Shown: positions 1 through 8,845, counted from the stretch's first letter. The stretch: DNA of 64,000 nucleotides from G963662675 sp963662675 (GCA_963662675.2 CAXXHP010000005.1:1-64000), one strand, 5' to 3'. Program-made: numbers and translations. The notes: generated from the letters alone by a model not told the origin.

Positions 1-62
1 CATATTTTAAGGGTTTATTTTAATCTTTTTTCAGCAAAAACAAAGGAACAACTTAAAACCAA

Positions 63-1151
63 TTAGTTACCTATTGATAATATTTTCATGGAAGAAGTTT
101 TGAATAAACAAAAGACCTGTTTGCCAACTTCCAATCCATTTATATCCATAGCCTGATGTGTTATTTCAACCAATAGAGGAAAGCCAATATTAACCTTACA
201 GAAAACCCTTTTCCCTTTTTCATGAATGGCTGTGATCTCCCCCTCTAGCTGATTTCGCGCTGAAATAGACAAAATACGCTCTTTTGACAAGCTAATATTA
301 GTTGGAGATATGCTCACAATAATTTGGTCATCGGGGAACAATTCATAGTCTGTATCTAATAATATACAATTAGAAGCATATTCTGAATAATAATAGAAAG
401 CAGTCATCCCATTTACCCGATCAATGCTTTCGGCCTTTAACCGCACGGCATTTGTTTCCTCCCCATTCGTGAGCAAAGGGCTACAACCCGGGTCAAAAAG
501 TAAATCGTGATAATCGCCCATACCTGCAATACCTCCATCCTTCACCACCATCAACTGATTTGTAAGCATTAGTAAATCGCAGATATCATGACTAACGACC
601 AAAATGGGCAATTTATATTTTTCATGTATCCTTATTAAATAAGGAATGATGTTTCGACGCAAACGCTGGTCGAGTGCCGAGAATGGCTCATCTAGCATCA
701 GAATCTCTGGAGAACTCAGCAGCATGCGACCAATGGCAATCCTTTGTTTCTCGCCACCAGAACACTCCTGTGGCTTTGTGTCAAGCAGGTTCTTTAATTC
801 CAATAAAGCAACAACCTCATCAAAATATATATCTGATGATGGATGATATCCGTAAAGTAAATTCTTGCGAACTGACATATGTGGAAACAAACGTCCTTCC
901 TGAAAAACCAATCCCATGCGCCTTTTTCGTGAAGGCACTTTTTCCCCTGTAGACTTATTGAATAAGGTTTTGCCACGAACAATAATCTCACCATCATCAG
1001 GATTTTCGATTCCCGCCAATAGCTTTAGCAAAGTTGACTTACCATGTCCTGATTCCCCAAAAACACCAACAATGCCGCTGGGAATATCCTCGTTCATCTG
1101 TAAGGTGAAATCTCCCCGAGTGTATGTTATATTAATATATACTGCACTCAT
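63..1151 (-). CDS. modC: Molybdate ABC transporter ATP-binding protein ModC
   Basis: ATPase that powers molybdate import at the cytoplasmic face of the inner membrane. The 362 residues show Walker A (GESGHGKST, residues 32-40), the ABC signature CSGGEKQR (130-137) and Walker B ILMLDEP (150-156). A C-terminal part of about 75-100 residues fits the MOP/TOBE molybdate-binding domain usual in ModC. The length is normal for the family. Its start overlaps the modB stop by 4 bases, so the two are translationally coupled, and it is the last gene of the nif-mod run. Molybdenum is needed for FeMo-cofactor, which explains the location. Tungstate or sulfate import is less likely given the nif context and ModE-like gene upstream. 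Confidence 0.95.
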   Translation of the reverse strand: MSAVYINITYTRGDFTLQMNEDIPSGIVGVFGESGHGKSTLLKLLAGIENPDDGEIIVRGKTLFNKSTGEKVPSRKRRMGLVFQEGRLFPHMSVRKNLLYGYHPSSDIYFDEVVALLELKNLLDTKPQECSGGEKQRIAIGRMLLSSPEILMLDEPFSALDQRLRRNIIPYLIRIHEKYKLPILVVSHDICDLLMLTNQLMVVKDGGIAGMGDYHDLLFDPGCSPLLTNGEETNAVRLKAESIDRVNGMTAFYYYSEYASNCILLDTDYELFPDDQIIVSISPTNISLSKERILSISARNQLEGEITAIHEKGKRVFCKVNIGFPLLVEITHQAMDINGLEVGKQVFCLFKTSSMKILSIGN

Positions 1152-1855
1152 AAGCCTGTTGATTCTTGATACCGCCGGTTAACTAGTTCTGAGGCCAACA
1201 TGGCAATAAATGAAATTACAATAGAAATAAGCATCAAGCGAAAGGCTTCACCTTCTTTCCCCGGCGTTTGCATAGCCGAGAAAAGAGCAAGTGGAATTGT
1301 GCGAGTTTCTCCAAGTATATTTCCTGCGAATGTAATGGTAGCGCCAAATTCGCCAAGACTGCGGGTGAAGCTCAATAAGAAACCACTAAGGATTCCTGGA
1401 AAAGCGAGGGGTACGGTGATCGTGAAAAACACTTTCCATCGGCTTGCCCCAAGTATTCCTGCAGCATCTTCGAGCCGCTTGTCAACCATTTCAACAGCCT
1501 GTTTTACAGCGCGAACAGCCAAAGGGAATGAGACAATAATGGATGCCACTATTGCCGCAGAGAAGCTAAAGGCAATGCGAATTCCAAAATGATATTCGAG
1601 CCACTTACCCAGAAGGCCATTTGTTCCAAATAATAATAATAACACATATCCTGTTGTTACAGGCGGCATAACCATTGGAATATGCAGGAAAGCTTCAACA
1701 ACGGGTTTTATCCGAAAATTCTTACGCGCCAAAAACCATCCAAAAAAAACAGAAAATGGCAGCGAGATAAATGCACAAAGCAGAGCAACTTTGACTGAAA
1801 TCGTCAAAGCCGACATTTCCACTTCGGATAATCCTATGAATAATAAATTGTTCAA
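1148..1855 (-). CDS. modB: Molybdate ABC transporter permease ModB
   Basis: Inner-membrane channel of the molybdate importer. The 235 residues contain several hydrophobic segments and the conserved EAA loop that docks to ModC (EDAAGILGAS, residues 129-138), followed by the typical ITVPLAFPGILSG stretch. Length matches ModB (about 220-235). It overlaps modA by 4 bases upstream and modC by 4 bases downstream, so modABC form one tightly coupled unit. No frameshift or missing motif is visible. Confidence 0.95.
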   Translation of the reverse strand: MNNLLFIGLSEVEMSALTISVKVALLCAFISLPFSVFFGWFLARKNFRIKPVVEAFLHIPMVMPPVTTGYVLLLLFGTNGLLGKWLEYHFGIRIAFSFSAAIVASIIVSFPLAVRAVKQAVEMVDKRLEDAAGILGASRWKVFFTITVPLAFPGILSGFLLSFTRSLGEFGATITFAGNILGETRTIPLALFSAMQTPGKEGEAFRLMLISIVISFIAMLASELVNRRYQESTGL

Positions 1856-2592
1856 TCTACTTTAAATTGATATTTTTCTAAAATCTTTTTTACAATCGGA
1901 GAATAAAGATAGTCGTAAAATTCTTTTGCTTGCTGATTCTCTGAAATGAGTACCTGAAAATACTGAATCTGGCTGTGTGTTTCTTTTGGGAATGCATACA
2001 CAATATTAACCTTCCCTGACTGGATAGCATCTGTCTTATAAACAATCCCATAACCTGCTTCTCCCATTTCCACCATCATCAGTGCAGAGCGGACATCAGT
2101 CGTTTGAAACAACTTATGCGTCAAATCAAGGTCGTAAAAATCGAACACCTGCTGGGCATACTTCCCTGCCGGGACATAGCCCGGATCGCCGATTGCAATT
2201 TTCTTCTCCGTATTTTTCAAAAGCCATGAAATGTCAGTCACATTTACGCTGTCATCCGCAGCAGAGATAAGCGCTAATTCGTTAGCTGTGAAAACCGCTG
2301 TGTTCTGCGCCATTTCTTTTTCCGACAAGTAGTCCATCCAGCTTTTATTTGCCGAAAGGTAAACGTCAGCTTGTGCCCCTTGCTCAATTTGTCGGGCCAA
2401 TGTGCCAGATGCAGCCAAGTTCAATTTAATGTCGACACTATGCTCGACCTTGAAACTATCCGTGATTTCTGTAATTACATCAGCTAAACTTGCTGCGGCA
2501 AACACATAAAGTTTCGGTACTTCATTCTGCTTCTTCTGCGAGGAGCAAGAAAAAAACACGATAGATAACAAGATTACTAATAACTTTTTCAT
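1852..2592 (-). CDS. modA: Molybdate-binding periplasmic lipoprotein ModA
   Basis: Substrate-binding protein that captures molybdate in the periplasm and hands it to ModBC. The 246 residues start with a signal peptide ending in FFSC, so Cys16 is the probable lipidation site. The motif YVFAAASLADVITEI and later LAASGTLARQIEQGAQADVYLSA are characteristic of ModA/type II binding proteins; these Ser and Ala-rich turns bind the oxyanion. It is coupled to modB by a 4-base overlap and sits 11 bases after the HEPN-like gene. Tungstate binding cannot be excluded by reading. Confidence 0.93.
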   Translation of the reverse strand: MKKLLVILLSIVFFSCSSQKKQNEVPKLYVFAAASLADVITEITDSFKVEHSVDIKLNLAASGTLARQIEQGAQADVYLSANKSWMDYLSEKEMAQNTAVFTANELALISAADDSVNVTDISWLLKNTEKKIAIGDPGYVPAGKYAQQVFDFYDLDLTHKLFQTTDVRSALMMVEMGEAGYGIVYKTDAIQSGKVNIVYAFPKETHSQIQYFQVLISENQQAKEFYDYLYSPIVKKILEKYQFKVD

Positions 2593-2603
2593 TGGTTACA
2601 ATA

Positions 2604-3002
2604 TTAACATGTTTCACAAACAATACCCATGTTTTGGTCAACCCATTCTTTTAAATTACTCACAAACCCAATCATTCGATCTATTTCTTCATCTGTAGGT
2701 TCTAATGTTTCCAATACTTCTAAGGAGCAGAAATTCATGAATTTATTATAAAACCGGCTTTCCTCTATAAATGTTTCCGGCACATCATACTTCGCTTTGA
2801 GCATGCGCAACATACTACTAATACTAGAGTGCTCAGGCAAGTTTCCATCTTTTGCAATCAATGCCGTTAAAAGTCCTTCCAGCGACAACCCTATTAAGTT
2901 GTAATAAACCAAATTCCCAAAGGGCCTGCTTTTCGCCCTTGCCCCAACAGTCGTTTTATAATATGCTACTGCTTCTGAATAATATCCATTCCATGTTTCC
3001 AT
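2604..3002 (-). CDS. Small HEPN-like alpha-helical protein between porin and modA
   Basis: I do not recognise a named gene. The 132 residues look all-helical and resemble HEPN-type domains: an N-terminal aromatic segment (WNGYYSEAVAYYKTT), a helix LVYYNLIGLSLEGLLTALIA, then a charged loop with PEHSS and SSMLRMLKAKY. The toxin-type R-x4-H catalytic motif is not evident, so a nuclease role is not supported. The protein ends in CETC. It is spaced 11 bases from both the porin and modA, so it is clearly co-transcribed with the molybdate genes. A regulatory or nucleotide-binding helper of molybdate uptake or nif function is an inference from position only. Confidence 0.6.
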   Translation of the reverse strand: METWNGYYSEAVAYYKTTVGARAKSRPFGNLVYYNLIGLSLEGLLTALIAKDGNLPEHSSISSMLRMLKAKYDVPETFIEESRFYNKFMNFCSLEVLETLEPTDEEIDRMIGFVSNLKEWVDQNMGIVCETC

Positions 3003-3013
3003 AACTAATTTAT

Positions 3014-4171
3014 TTAAATCATTATTTGAATTCCTAAATTGAGATAATCTCCGTAAGTACCAGAAGAAGTCACTCGTAAATTCCTAGTCCCATTCCCTGT
3101 TCTATGTGTAAAATGCAGTCCTAATTTCAGTTTGTTCTTTTCAGAAATCAAATTGATCCCTGCATCCAGCGTCTGGTCTTCCCCATCGTAAAAAGAAGCA
3201 TCAGAAAACGATTCATCACCATTAAACTGGTTCAGCATAAAAGCTGGTTCGAGTACCCAATTCTTTTTTAAGAAGATGTTGTATGAAGCACGAACCATCA
3301 AGCAGCTTGCTAGATAAGTATCCTGATTTTTTCGTTGAAGGAAGTAATATTCACCATCGACTTTCAATCCATTTAGATAAACCAACATATCTGCACCATA
3401 AGTTGATGATGAATGGAAAACATCGGTCTCACCTTGTATTGAAGCTCCTAAACCAATAGAAAGCAGTTTTAGCTTTTTCAATGCATTGCCAGAGAGCGTA
3501 TATTTGTACGAACTCCATTCTTTATCACCAACATTCAGGATAACATGCCCCAATAATGCCGGGCTCCATCTATCAGCCATTATGCTCACATTATCCTGAC
3601 GGTTGATGTAGGCAACATTGTACATCAATTGACTTTTGCCAACAGATCCTACTCCACCAATATTGATCCCCGGTGAAATTCCATTTGTTTTTCCGGCAAC
3701 AAACTGTCTTAAGTAACACGATGTTTCTCCTTTATCGAGTGAGCTTACCGACCAAGGCGAAGTGACCGATTCTCGATTTAAGTGAGGCAGAAATGTTCCG
3801 GCAGTAATCATCAATAATTGCGATTTGGCCAAAGCCCTCCATGTTCCATAGGCACTCCAGACAGCAACACTCCCTGTATTTACTTTGCCTTTGGAAGCAA
3901 GTTTGGGATCCTTTGCTAAATAATCAAACGACAGCATGAAATTATAGGTGAGATCCTCCCTCAATTTTCCTTTCAACCCAAGGCGTCCACGGCGAAAATA
4001 GGAGGCGGTTCGATTAGTTGCTGCCTGTCCATCAACGGACAAACCTTCACTATGCATGGTCCAAAATTGCAAATTTGCATAGGGTTGAACGGTTGGTTTC
4101 AATAACGGTTCATCAGCAAAAACACTTGTAAATGCCAGAACCATGATGATGATTAGTTGATTTTTTTTCAT
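3014..4171 (-). CDS. Outer-membrane beta-barrel porin (OprO/OprP-like), nif/mod-linked
   Basis: Predicted outer-membrane porin of 385 residues with a signal peptide cleaved near Ala19 (VFA|DEP). After it comes a barrel of alternating strands; YFRRGRLGLKGKLREDLTYNFMLS and the C-terminal YLNLGIQIMI are typical of phosphate-selective porin O/P-type proteins. Family members carry anions, so a molybdate pore is an attractive inference because the gene lies between a ModE-like regulator and modABC. A CGTTAT/ATAACG palindrome 20-51 bases upstream of its start suggests its own operator. No plug or TonB box is seen, so it is not a TonB-dependent receptor. Substrate is unproven. Confidence 0.8.
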   Translation of the reverse strand: MKKNQLIIIMVLAFTSVFADEPLLKPTVQPYANLQFWTMHSEGLSVDGQAATNRTASYFRRGRLGLKGKLREDLTYNFMLSFDYLAKDPKLASKGKVNTGSVAVWSAYGTWRALAKSQLLMITAGTFLPHLNRESVTSPWSVSSLDKGETSCYLRQFVAGKTNGISPGINIGGVGSVGKSQLMYNVAYINRQDNVSIMADRWSPALLGHVILNVGDKEWSSYKYTLSGNALKKLKLLSIGLGASIQGETDVFHSSSTYGADMLVYLNGLKVDGEYYFLQRKNQDTYLASCLMVRASYNIFLKKNWVLEPAFMLNQFNGDESFSDASFYDGEDQTLDAGINLISEKNKLKLGLHFTHRTGNGTRNLRVTSSGTYGDYLNLGIQIMI

Positions 4172-4190
4172 TTTTCTATTTATAAAATGC

Positions 4191-4222
4191 GTAACGACCC
4201 GTTATTTTTTTTTGAATAACGG
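4191..4222 (-). promoter_or_regulatory. Candidate ModE-type operator before the porin-mod genes
   Basis: Two overlapping inverted repeats built from GTAACG/CGTTAT/ATAACG. The larger one has arms CCGTTATT (4199-4206) and AATAACGG (4215-4222). Known E. coli ModE operators use CGTTAT...ATAACG half-sites with a spacer of about 12; here the spacer between those six-mers is 10. It sits just after the ModE-like stop and just before the porin start, the right place for control of porin-HEPN-modABC. Functional assignment is inference. Confidence 0.45.
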
Positions 4223-4225
4223 CAC

Positions 4226-4570
4226 CTAAAAAAAAGGCTCGAACTTTTGGTTTAACTCCAGTATGAACTGATTGAAGCTCTTTGCTGCTTCCTCATAAAA
4301 CATCAACATCTGTGCTCCGACCGGTGTCAACTCGGCAAAGCCGCCTCCAACACCACCTCTGGATGAAACCACCATCTTTTTTCCTGCCGCACAATTAAGT
4401 TGAACGACTTCGTTATAAACCTTCGAATAGGATGTTCCCAGTTTTTGGGCAGTTGCCGAGATCGATCCGGTTTCGTTAATGCCTCCCAAAATCTGCATCC
4501 ACAAATGACATTTCACACCTTGGTCTCCCATCTCGAACCAAATAGCACCATCTATTGCTTTGTTTTTCAT
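4226..4570 (-). CDS. ModE-like winged-helix regulator lacking a molybdate-binding domain
   Basis: DNA-binding protein of 114 residues matching only the N-terminal winged-helix half of ModE. Helix-turn-helix residues are near 35-60 (TGSISATAQKLGTSYSKVYNEVV), followed by SSRGGVGGGFAELTPVGAQML, the LysR/ModE wing signature. Full ModE carries two MOP domains after this; none is present, so molybdate sensing would need another partner or ligand. Its start overlaps the nifV stop by 4 bases. It likely controls the porin-mod genes downstream through the palindrome at 4191-4222; this is inferred from position and half-site similarity. Confidence 0.85.
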   Translation of the reverse strand: MKNKAIDGAIWFEMGDQGVKCHLWMQILGGINETGSISATAQKLGTSYSKVYNEVVQLNCAAGKKMVVSSRGGVGGGFAELTPVGAQMLMFYEEAAKSFNQFILELNQKFEPFF

Positions 4571-5703
4571 TTCTGCTCGTTTACTGAGAATGATTTGAAA
4601 AGCATAAGTGCTTCTTCAAAGTCCAAGGCTTTCTTCGTTCTTTTTGCAGTATCCTTCAATCGAAGCACAGTATCTGTTAACTGTTCTTTCGAAACGAAGA
4701 TCCCTCTTGACTTTAAGAAGTGGTTTAGTCCACCGCTTCCGGAATGTTTACCAATGACCAGTTCTGTTTTGCGCCCAAAATCAGATGGATTGAAAGCCTG
4801 ATAGCTCAATTGATCTTTCACCAGACTCCGGCAATGAATGCCTGATTCATGGCGACAAATCATCTCACCTACGATGGGTTTTGATTCATGGATTTTCCGA
4901 AGGGAGGCCTTCTCTACCGCATGGCAAAGCTCAGGCAACATGTTAAGCCGGATTCCACAATCAGTACCAACAGAAACCTTCATTGCGGCAGCCACTTCTT
5001 CCAGACAAGCATTCCCTGCACGTTCTCCCAGCCCATTAACCGTCAAGCTTGCTGAAGAGCAACCTGCCAATGCCGCAGAAACCGTATTGGCTGTTGCCAT
5101 TCCCAAATCATTATGCCCGTGAAATTCAAAATCGCCCCTTGGGAATTCCCTACCCAACCACTGGAACAACTCCATTGTAGAAAGTGGATTTAACGTACCA
5201 ACTGTGTCTGCAATACGGATGCGGTTTGCTCCTTCTGCCAAACAAGCAGTAATGAATTCTTTCAGGAATTCACGATTGGCGCGAGAAGCATCCTGGGCAC
5301 CAACAGCCACAAAATCGAAACGTTGATGCGCAAAAGCCAACATTGGCTTAATACGCTCCAACACCCAGCGACGGTTCTTCCCAATAGCGGCTTGTTGAAT
5401 GTCTGAGACAGGGAATGAAATGTTCATTCGTGCGGCTCCGATTTTTTCAGCTGCCACCATGTCATCTTCAGTTGACCTCCCCCAGCAGGTCGACTGAAAC
5501 TTAAATCCCGAACGAACAATCTCTTTAATGACCAACTGCTCACACTCTCCCATTATTGGAGTTCCTACCTCCAATTCGTTCACCCCTGCATCGTCAAGCA
5601 ATGCCGCAATTTTCAGTTTCTCATCAAAGCTGAAAACTACCCCGGGAGCCTGTTCGCCATCCCGAAGGGTAGTGTCAATTATATGGAAAGATTTAGCAGT
5701 CAT
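4567..5703 (-). CDS. nifV: Homocitrate synthase NifV
   Basis: Condenses acetyl-CoA and 2-oxoglutarate to (R)-homocitrate, the organic ligand of FeMo-cofactor. The 378 residues show the HMGL-like signature DTTLRDGEQAPG (residues 10-21) and the metal-binding FHGHNDLGMATAN with His195 and His197. The length suits NifV and lacks the regulatory LeuA domain of isopropylmalate synthase. The neighbours (ferredoxin directly abutting upstream, nifB beyond) settle the choice against lysine-pathway homocitrate synthase or leuA. The end overlaps the ModE-like start by 4 bases. Confidence 0.93.
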   Translation of the reverse strand: MTAKSFHIIDTTLRDGEQAPGVVFSFDEKLKIAALLDDAGVNELEVGTPIMGECEQLVIKEIVRSGFKFQSTCWGRSTEDDMVAAEKIGAARMNISFPVSDIQQAAIGKNRRWVLERIKPMLAFAHQRFDFVAVGAQDASRANREFLKEFITACLAEGANRIRIADTVGTLNPLSTMELFQWLGREFPRGDFEFHGHNDLGMATANTVSAALAGCSSASLTVNGLGERAGNACLEEVAAAMKVSVGTDCGIRLNMLPELCHAVEKASLRKIHESKPIVGEMICRHESGIHCRSLVKDQLSYQAFNPSDFGRKTELVIGKHSGSGGLNHFLKSRGIFVSKEQLTDTVLRLKDTAKRTKKALDFEEALMLFKSFSVNEQK

Positions 5704-6009
5704 TTATTCACTGATCAGGTATTCTTCTACAGCATTTCCTTCTTCCAAAGCATCTAAAATTTCGTCAATACGTTCTTCTGTTATCGCTCCGTACCATAGG
5801 TTGTTTGGTTGAATGACCATAACCGGCCCCTGAGAACAAACATTCAAACATGCAGTAGATGAAACAGCTGCATCAATGCCGCGGTCATTACATTCTTCCA
5901 TGATGTATTGAATAAAATCGACAGCACCATTTTTATTACAGAATCCTTTGGCTTCGCCGGCAACCCGATACGAGTTGCAAACTAAAATGTGATAATCTGG
6001 TTTTTTCAT
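5704..6009 (-). CDS. Thioredoxin-like [2Fe-2S] ferredoxin, nif-associated
   Basis: Small electron carrier of 101 residues. Cysteines at 11, 24, 54 and 58 (CNSYRVAGEAKGFC and CLNVC) match the ligand spacing of the thioredoxin-fold [2Fe-2S] ferredoxin family typified by the Clostridium pasteurianum protein (ligands near 11, 24, 56, 60), which is known to associate with nitrogenase. The gene abuts nifV with no intergenic base. A role delivering electrons to, or sensing the redox state of, nitrogenase is inferred from family and context. Confidence 0.85.
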   Translation of the reverse strand: MKKPDYHILVCNSYRVAGEAKGFCNKNGAVDFIQYIMEECNDRGIDAAVSSTACLNVCSQGPVMVIQPNNLWYGAITEERIDEILDALEEGNAVEEYLISE

Positions 6010-6045
6010 CGTTGAAAATATTTAAAGTTGATTTTTATTTGATGG

Positions 6046-6071
6046 AGATCCCGAAACCAGTTCGGGATGAC
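6046..6071. repeat. Single arm of the two-hairpin intergenic repeat
   Basis: Palindromic unit with core TCCCGAAACCAGTTCGGGA followed by TGAC, lying in the 86-base gap between ferredoxin and nifB. It differs by one base from the right arm of the copies at 8929-8954 and 39091-39116; the left arm is absent here. Confidence 0.8.
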
Positions 6072-6095
6072 TCTTCCAATGTTATTCTTTATTCA

Positions 6096-7355
6096 TCATC
6101 CGCAGCCACCGCCGGTTCCCGAGCATTCAGCACCACATTTAAAAACATCTGCTTTTTTGATGGATTTCATCCTTTTCCCTTTATAGATGGCATCCAATCC
6201 ATCATCAATAAGTCCGGTCATCTCCGTAATTTTAATGCCTGTTCGCCCAATAATGGATGATGGACTTGGCCCAATACCACCGACCAACAATGCACGGCAG
6301 TCATTCAATGATTCACCGAGAGCCTCCCAACGCAAGTTTCCTGTTCCGGATGGTGCTGTTCGACGTTGTTCTACCAAACGATAGCCCGATGGTGTTTCTT
6401 TAAAAATGTACAGGTGATCGGCTTCTCCTAAATGCTGATTGACCAACATTCCTTCATGACTGGCAACAGCCACATAGGGTCGATTTTCATCCGTTGTTAC
6501 CGTCATATTTGCAGCCTCAGACAATAACTTCGCTGCTTCAGGATCATCTTTCCCCAATAACCCAACAGCATCTGCCCGACAACGAGCACAATGTGTCATT
6601 GGCTTGATGTGCTCACTAATTGCTGCACGAATTTCTTTCATCAATGCCGGAGATGGTTCTTCCATATTCTCGAACGGCGTATCGGCCACGGGATAAAGAG
6701 GGATCGTATTCATCAGATCAGCTCCCAATTCTTTCACTGACTTAGCAATATCTCCAACTAATTGATCATTAATGCCGGGAATTACAATCGTATTAATCTT
6801 AACCGTAATTCCATACATTTTCAACATCTTAATTGCCTCAAGTTGTTTTTGAAGAAGAACTTTGGCTCCCTCAATTCCCACATAACCCCGTTTATCAAAG
6901 CGCACCCATTTGTAGATATCTTTAGTTATCTCCGGATCAAGTGAATTCATTGTAATGGTGACATGGCTTACTTTCAATTCAGCCAGTTCATCCACGTATG
7001 GAGCGACATTCAGCCCATTTGAAGAAAGACACAGGATCATGTCCGGAAATTGTTTGCGAATCAAACGCAAGGTTGTTATCGTTTCTACCGGATTGGCAAA
7101 AGGATCGCCAGGCCCGGCAATGCCCACGACTGAAAGGTGTGGCATTTTATCTTTTAACTTTATGGTATAAGCCAGTGCTTGCTCAGGTGACAATATTTTA
7201 CTTGTTACTCCCGGACGGCTTTCGTTCACACAATCGTTATCGCGTTTACAATAATTACATTGAATATTGCATTTTGGTGCAACGGGCAAGTGTACCCGTG
7301 CATATTTTCCTTTCGCCTCTATGCTAAAACATGGATGTTTTTCGATATCTACCAT
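6096..7355 (-). CDS. nifB: Nitrogenase cofactor biosynthesis protein NifB (radical SAM + NifX-like)
   Basis: Radical SAM enzyme that builds NifB-co, the [8Fe-9S-C] core of FeMo-cofactor. The 419 residues contain the 4Fe-4S motif CNIQCNYC (Cys29, Cys33, Cys36), the SAM-binding glycine stretch VGIAGPGDPFANP, and a second half (from about residue 290) that reads as a NifX/NafY-type cofactor-binding domain (VAVASHEGMLVNQHLGEADHLYIF). The tail GAECSGTGGGCG is cysteine-rich as in many NifB proteins. It lies 71 bases after nifN in the same direction. The two-domain form is common in bacteria, whereas many archaeal NifB lack the second domain. Confidence 0.95.
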   Translation of the reverse strand: MVDIEKHPCFSIEAKGKYARVHLPVAPKCNIQCNYCKRDNDCVNESRPGVTSKILSPEQALAYTIKLKDKMPHLSVVGIAGPGDPFANPVETITTLRLIRKQFPDMILCLSSNGLNVAPYVDELAELKVSHVTITMNSLDPEITKDIYKWVRFDKRGYVGIEGAKVLLQKQLEAIKMLKMYGITVKINTIVIPGINDQLVGDIAKSVKELGADLMNTIPLYPVADTPFENMEEPSPALMKEIRAAISEHIKPMTHCARCRADAVGLLGKDDPEAAKLLSEAANMTVTTDENRPYVAVASHEGMLVNQHLGEADHLYIFKETPSGYRLVEQRRTAPSGTGNLRWEALGESLNDCRALLVGGIGPSPSSIIGRTGIKITEMTGLIDDGLDAIYKGKRMKSIKKADVFKCGAECSGTGGGCG

Positions 7356-7426
7356 AGCTCTTAAGTTTTTGAAAGGCTTCTAAGTGAGAGTAACCCCAAG
7401 GCACTATTTCACTCGCCATTTCAGTT

Positions 7427-8845
7427 CTACATATATTTATAGCCGACCGGTGAATGGTCTTGTTTGTACTCTATTATTGCATTTACAATGGTGTCGAACA
7501 GCTCCTGCGTTCCGGTATAACCAATGTGTTTAATTCGTTGTCCACCAATTCTGTCATGAATAGGAAACCCACAACGTATGATTGGAAGTTCCAACTCACG
7601 TGCGATGTAATAAGCTTTGCTATTACCCACGAACAGGTCTGGTTTATTGTCGATTGCCCATTCCCGAATTTGTTCGTAATCGAACCCATTTTTGGTCAAT
7701 ATATCTTCGCCGCGTTCGGGACAGGCTTTTCTTATTTCTTCTTCCAGTCTATTACTTTCGCCACCTGTTGCAGCAAGGACAACATCAATTCCAATTTCAT
7801 CTAAGAATGTGGTCATGGCTACTACGAAATCCTCTTCGCCGTACACCACAGCCTTCTTTCCGAAAATGTATTTGTGTCCATCAGCGTATGAGTCAATCAA
7901 CCGACCACGTTCTCCCTCGTGACGAGCAGGAACCTCTTCCCCTGTAATTTCCTTTAACACCTCGAAAAATTTATCTGTATTTTTCACACCAATAGGAAGT
8001 GGCATCCGGTAATTTTTCACGCCAAATTCCTTCTCCAGAAATGATGCTCCTGTAACTGAAAGTTTTTTGTTTTTCACCCTTCCTGAGAGGGCACCGTGAT
8101 TAAGGATGGTGCCAAATTCGATGGATGCAGCCGCTGTGCCACATGTTTCAATCTGACGAACTGGCGTGCCGCCTTCGGGTATTCGCTTATAACTGTTCCA
8201 AATAGGGTTATCAAGGGTTTCCGAATAGTCGGGAAGCAGAACGAAATCAATATTAAAATCATGCATCAAATATTTTAGTTGTCTTAAATCTTCGGTTGAC
8301 ACAAATCCGGGGAACAGATTAATATGAGTTCCTTTTTCGCCTCCTTTTGCAAACGTTTTTACCGTAGAAGAAACCGCCTCATGAAAACCATCCATATGAG
8401 ATCCCTGATAGCTGGGAGTTGATGCCGTTACAAAATGAGGGAGATTTTTTAATCCCGAATCTTTTTTATAATTGTGGATGTACAGGCCTACATCGTCGCC
8501 AATTGTTTCAGAAAGACATGTCGATGCGAAAGCAATAACTTCAGGATTATACTGCCCAATAACATTATTGACAGCAGCATAACAGTTTGCACCTCCGCCA
8601 AAAATGGTTGCTTCTTCTGAGAAGTTCGATGAAGCAATATCAACCGGTTCTTTATAGTGGCTGATTAAATATCGACGAATGTAAGTGGCACAGCCTTGTC
8701 CTCCATGTATAATGGGAACACATCCCCGAATGCCTTTAAATGCAATGCTGGCACCTAGTGGAGAGCAAAGCTTACAGGCATTCCGAGTGGCTGTAAATTC
8801 TTTTGTTGATTTTATAATCGGAGCATTTTCAAACATGTTCTTCAA
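7427..8845 (-). CDS. nifN: FeMo-cofactor assembly scaffold subunit NifN
   Basis: Beta-like subunit of the NifEN scaffold on which NifB-co matures to FeMo-co. The 472 residues belong to the nitrogenase component 1 family: N-terminal CKLCSPLGASIAFKGIRGCVPIIHGGQGC (Cys24, 27, 42, 52), FGGGANCYAAVNNV and STCLSETIGDDVG. NifN rather than NifK is chosen because it follows nifE, a true NifK lies upstream in the canonical place, and the HGGQGC context is NifN-like. The gap to nifE is 138 bases and contains a two-hairpin repeat. Confidence 0.92.
   Translation of the reverse strand: MKNMFENAPIIKSTKEFTATRNACKLCSPLGASIAFKGIRGCVPIIHGGQGCATYIRRYLISHYKEPVDIASSNFSEEATIFGGGANCYAAVNNVIGQYNPEVIAFASTCLSETIGDDVGLYIHNYKKDSGLKNLPHFVTASTPSYQGSHMDGFHEAVSSTVKTFAKGGEKGTHINLFPGFVSTEDLRQLKYLMHDFNIDFVLLPDYSETLDNPIWNSYKRIPEGGTPVRQIETCGTAAASIEFGTILNHGALSGRVKNKKLSVTGASFLEKEFGVKNYRMPLPIGVKNTDKFFEVLKEITGEEVPARHEGERGRLIDSYADGHKYIFGKKAVVYGEEDFVVAMTTFLDEIGIDVVLAATGGESNRLEEEIRKACPERGEDILTKNGFDYEQIREWAIDNKPDLFVGNSKAYYIARELELPIIRCGFPIHDRIGGQRIKHIGYTGTQELFDTIVNAIIEYKQDHSPVGYKYM

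Noticed and set aside
2604..3002. Toxin of a HEPN/MNT toxin-antitoxin pair
   Set aside because: No R-x4-H motif and no neighbouring nucleotidyltransferase antitoxin; the gene is embedded in the mod operon.
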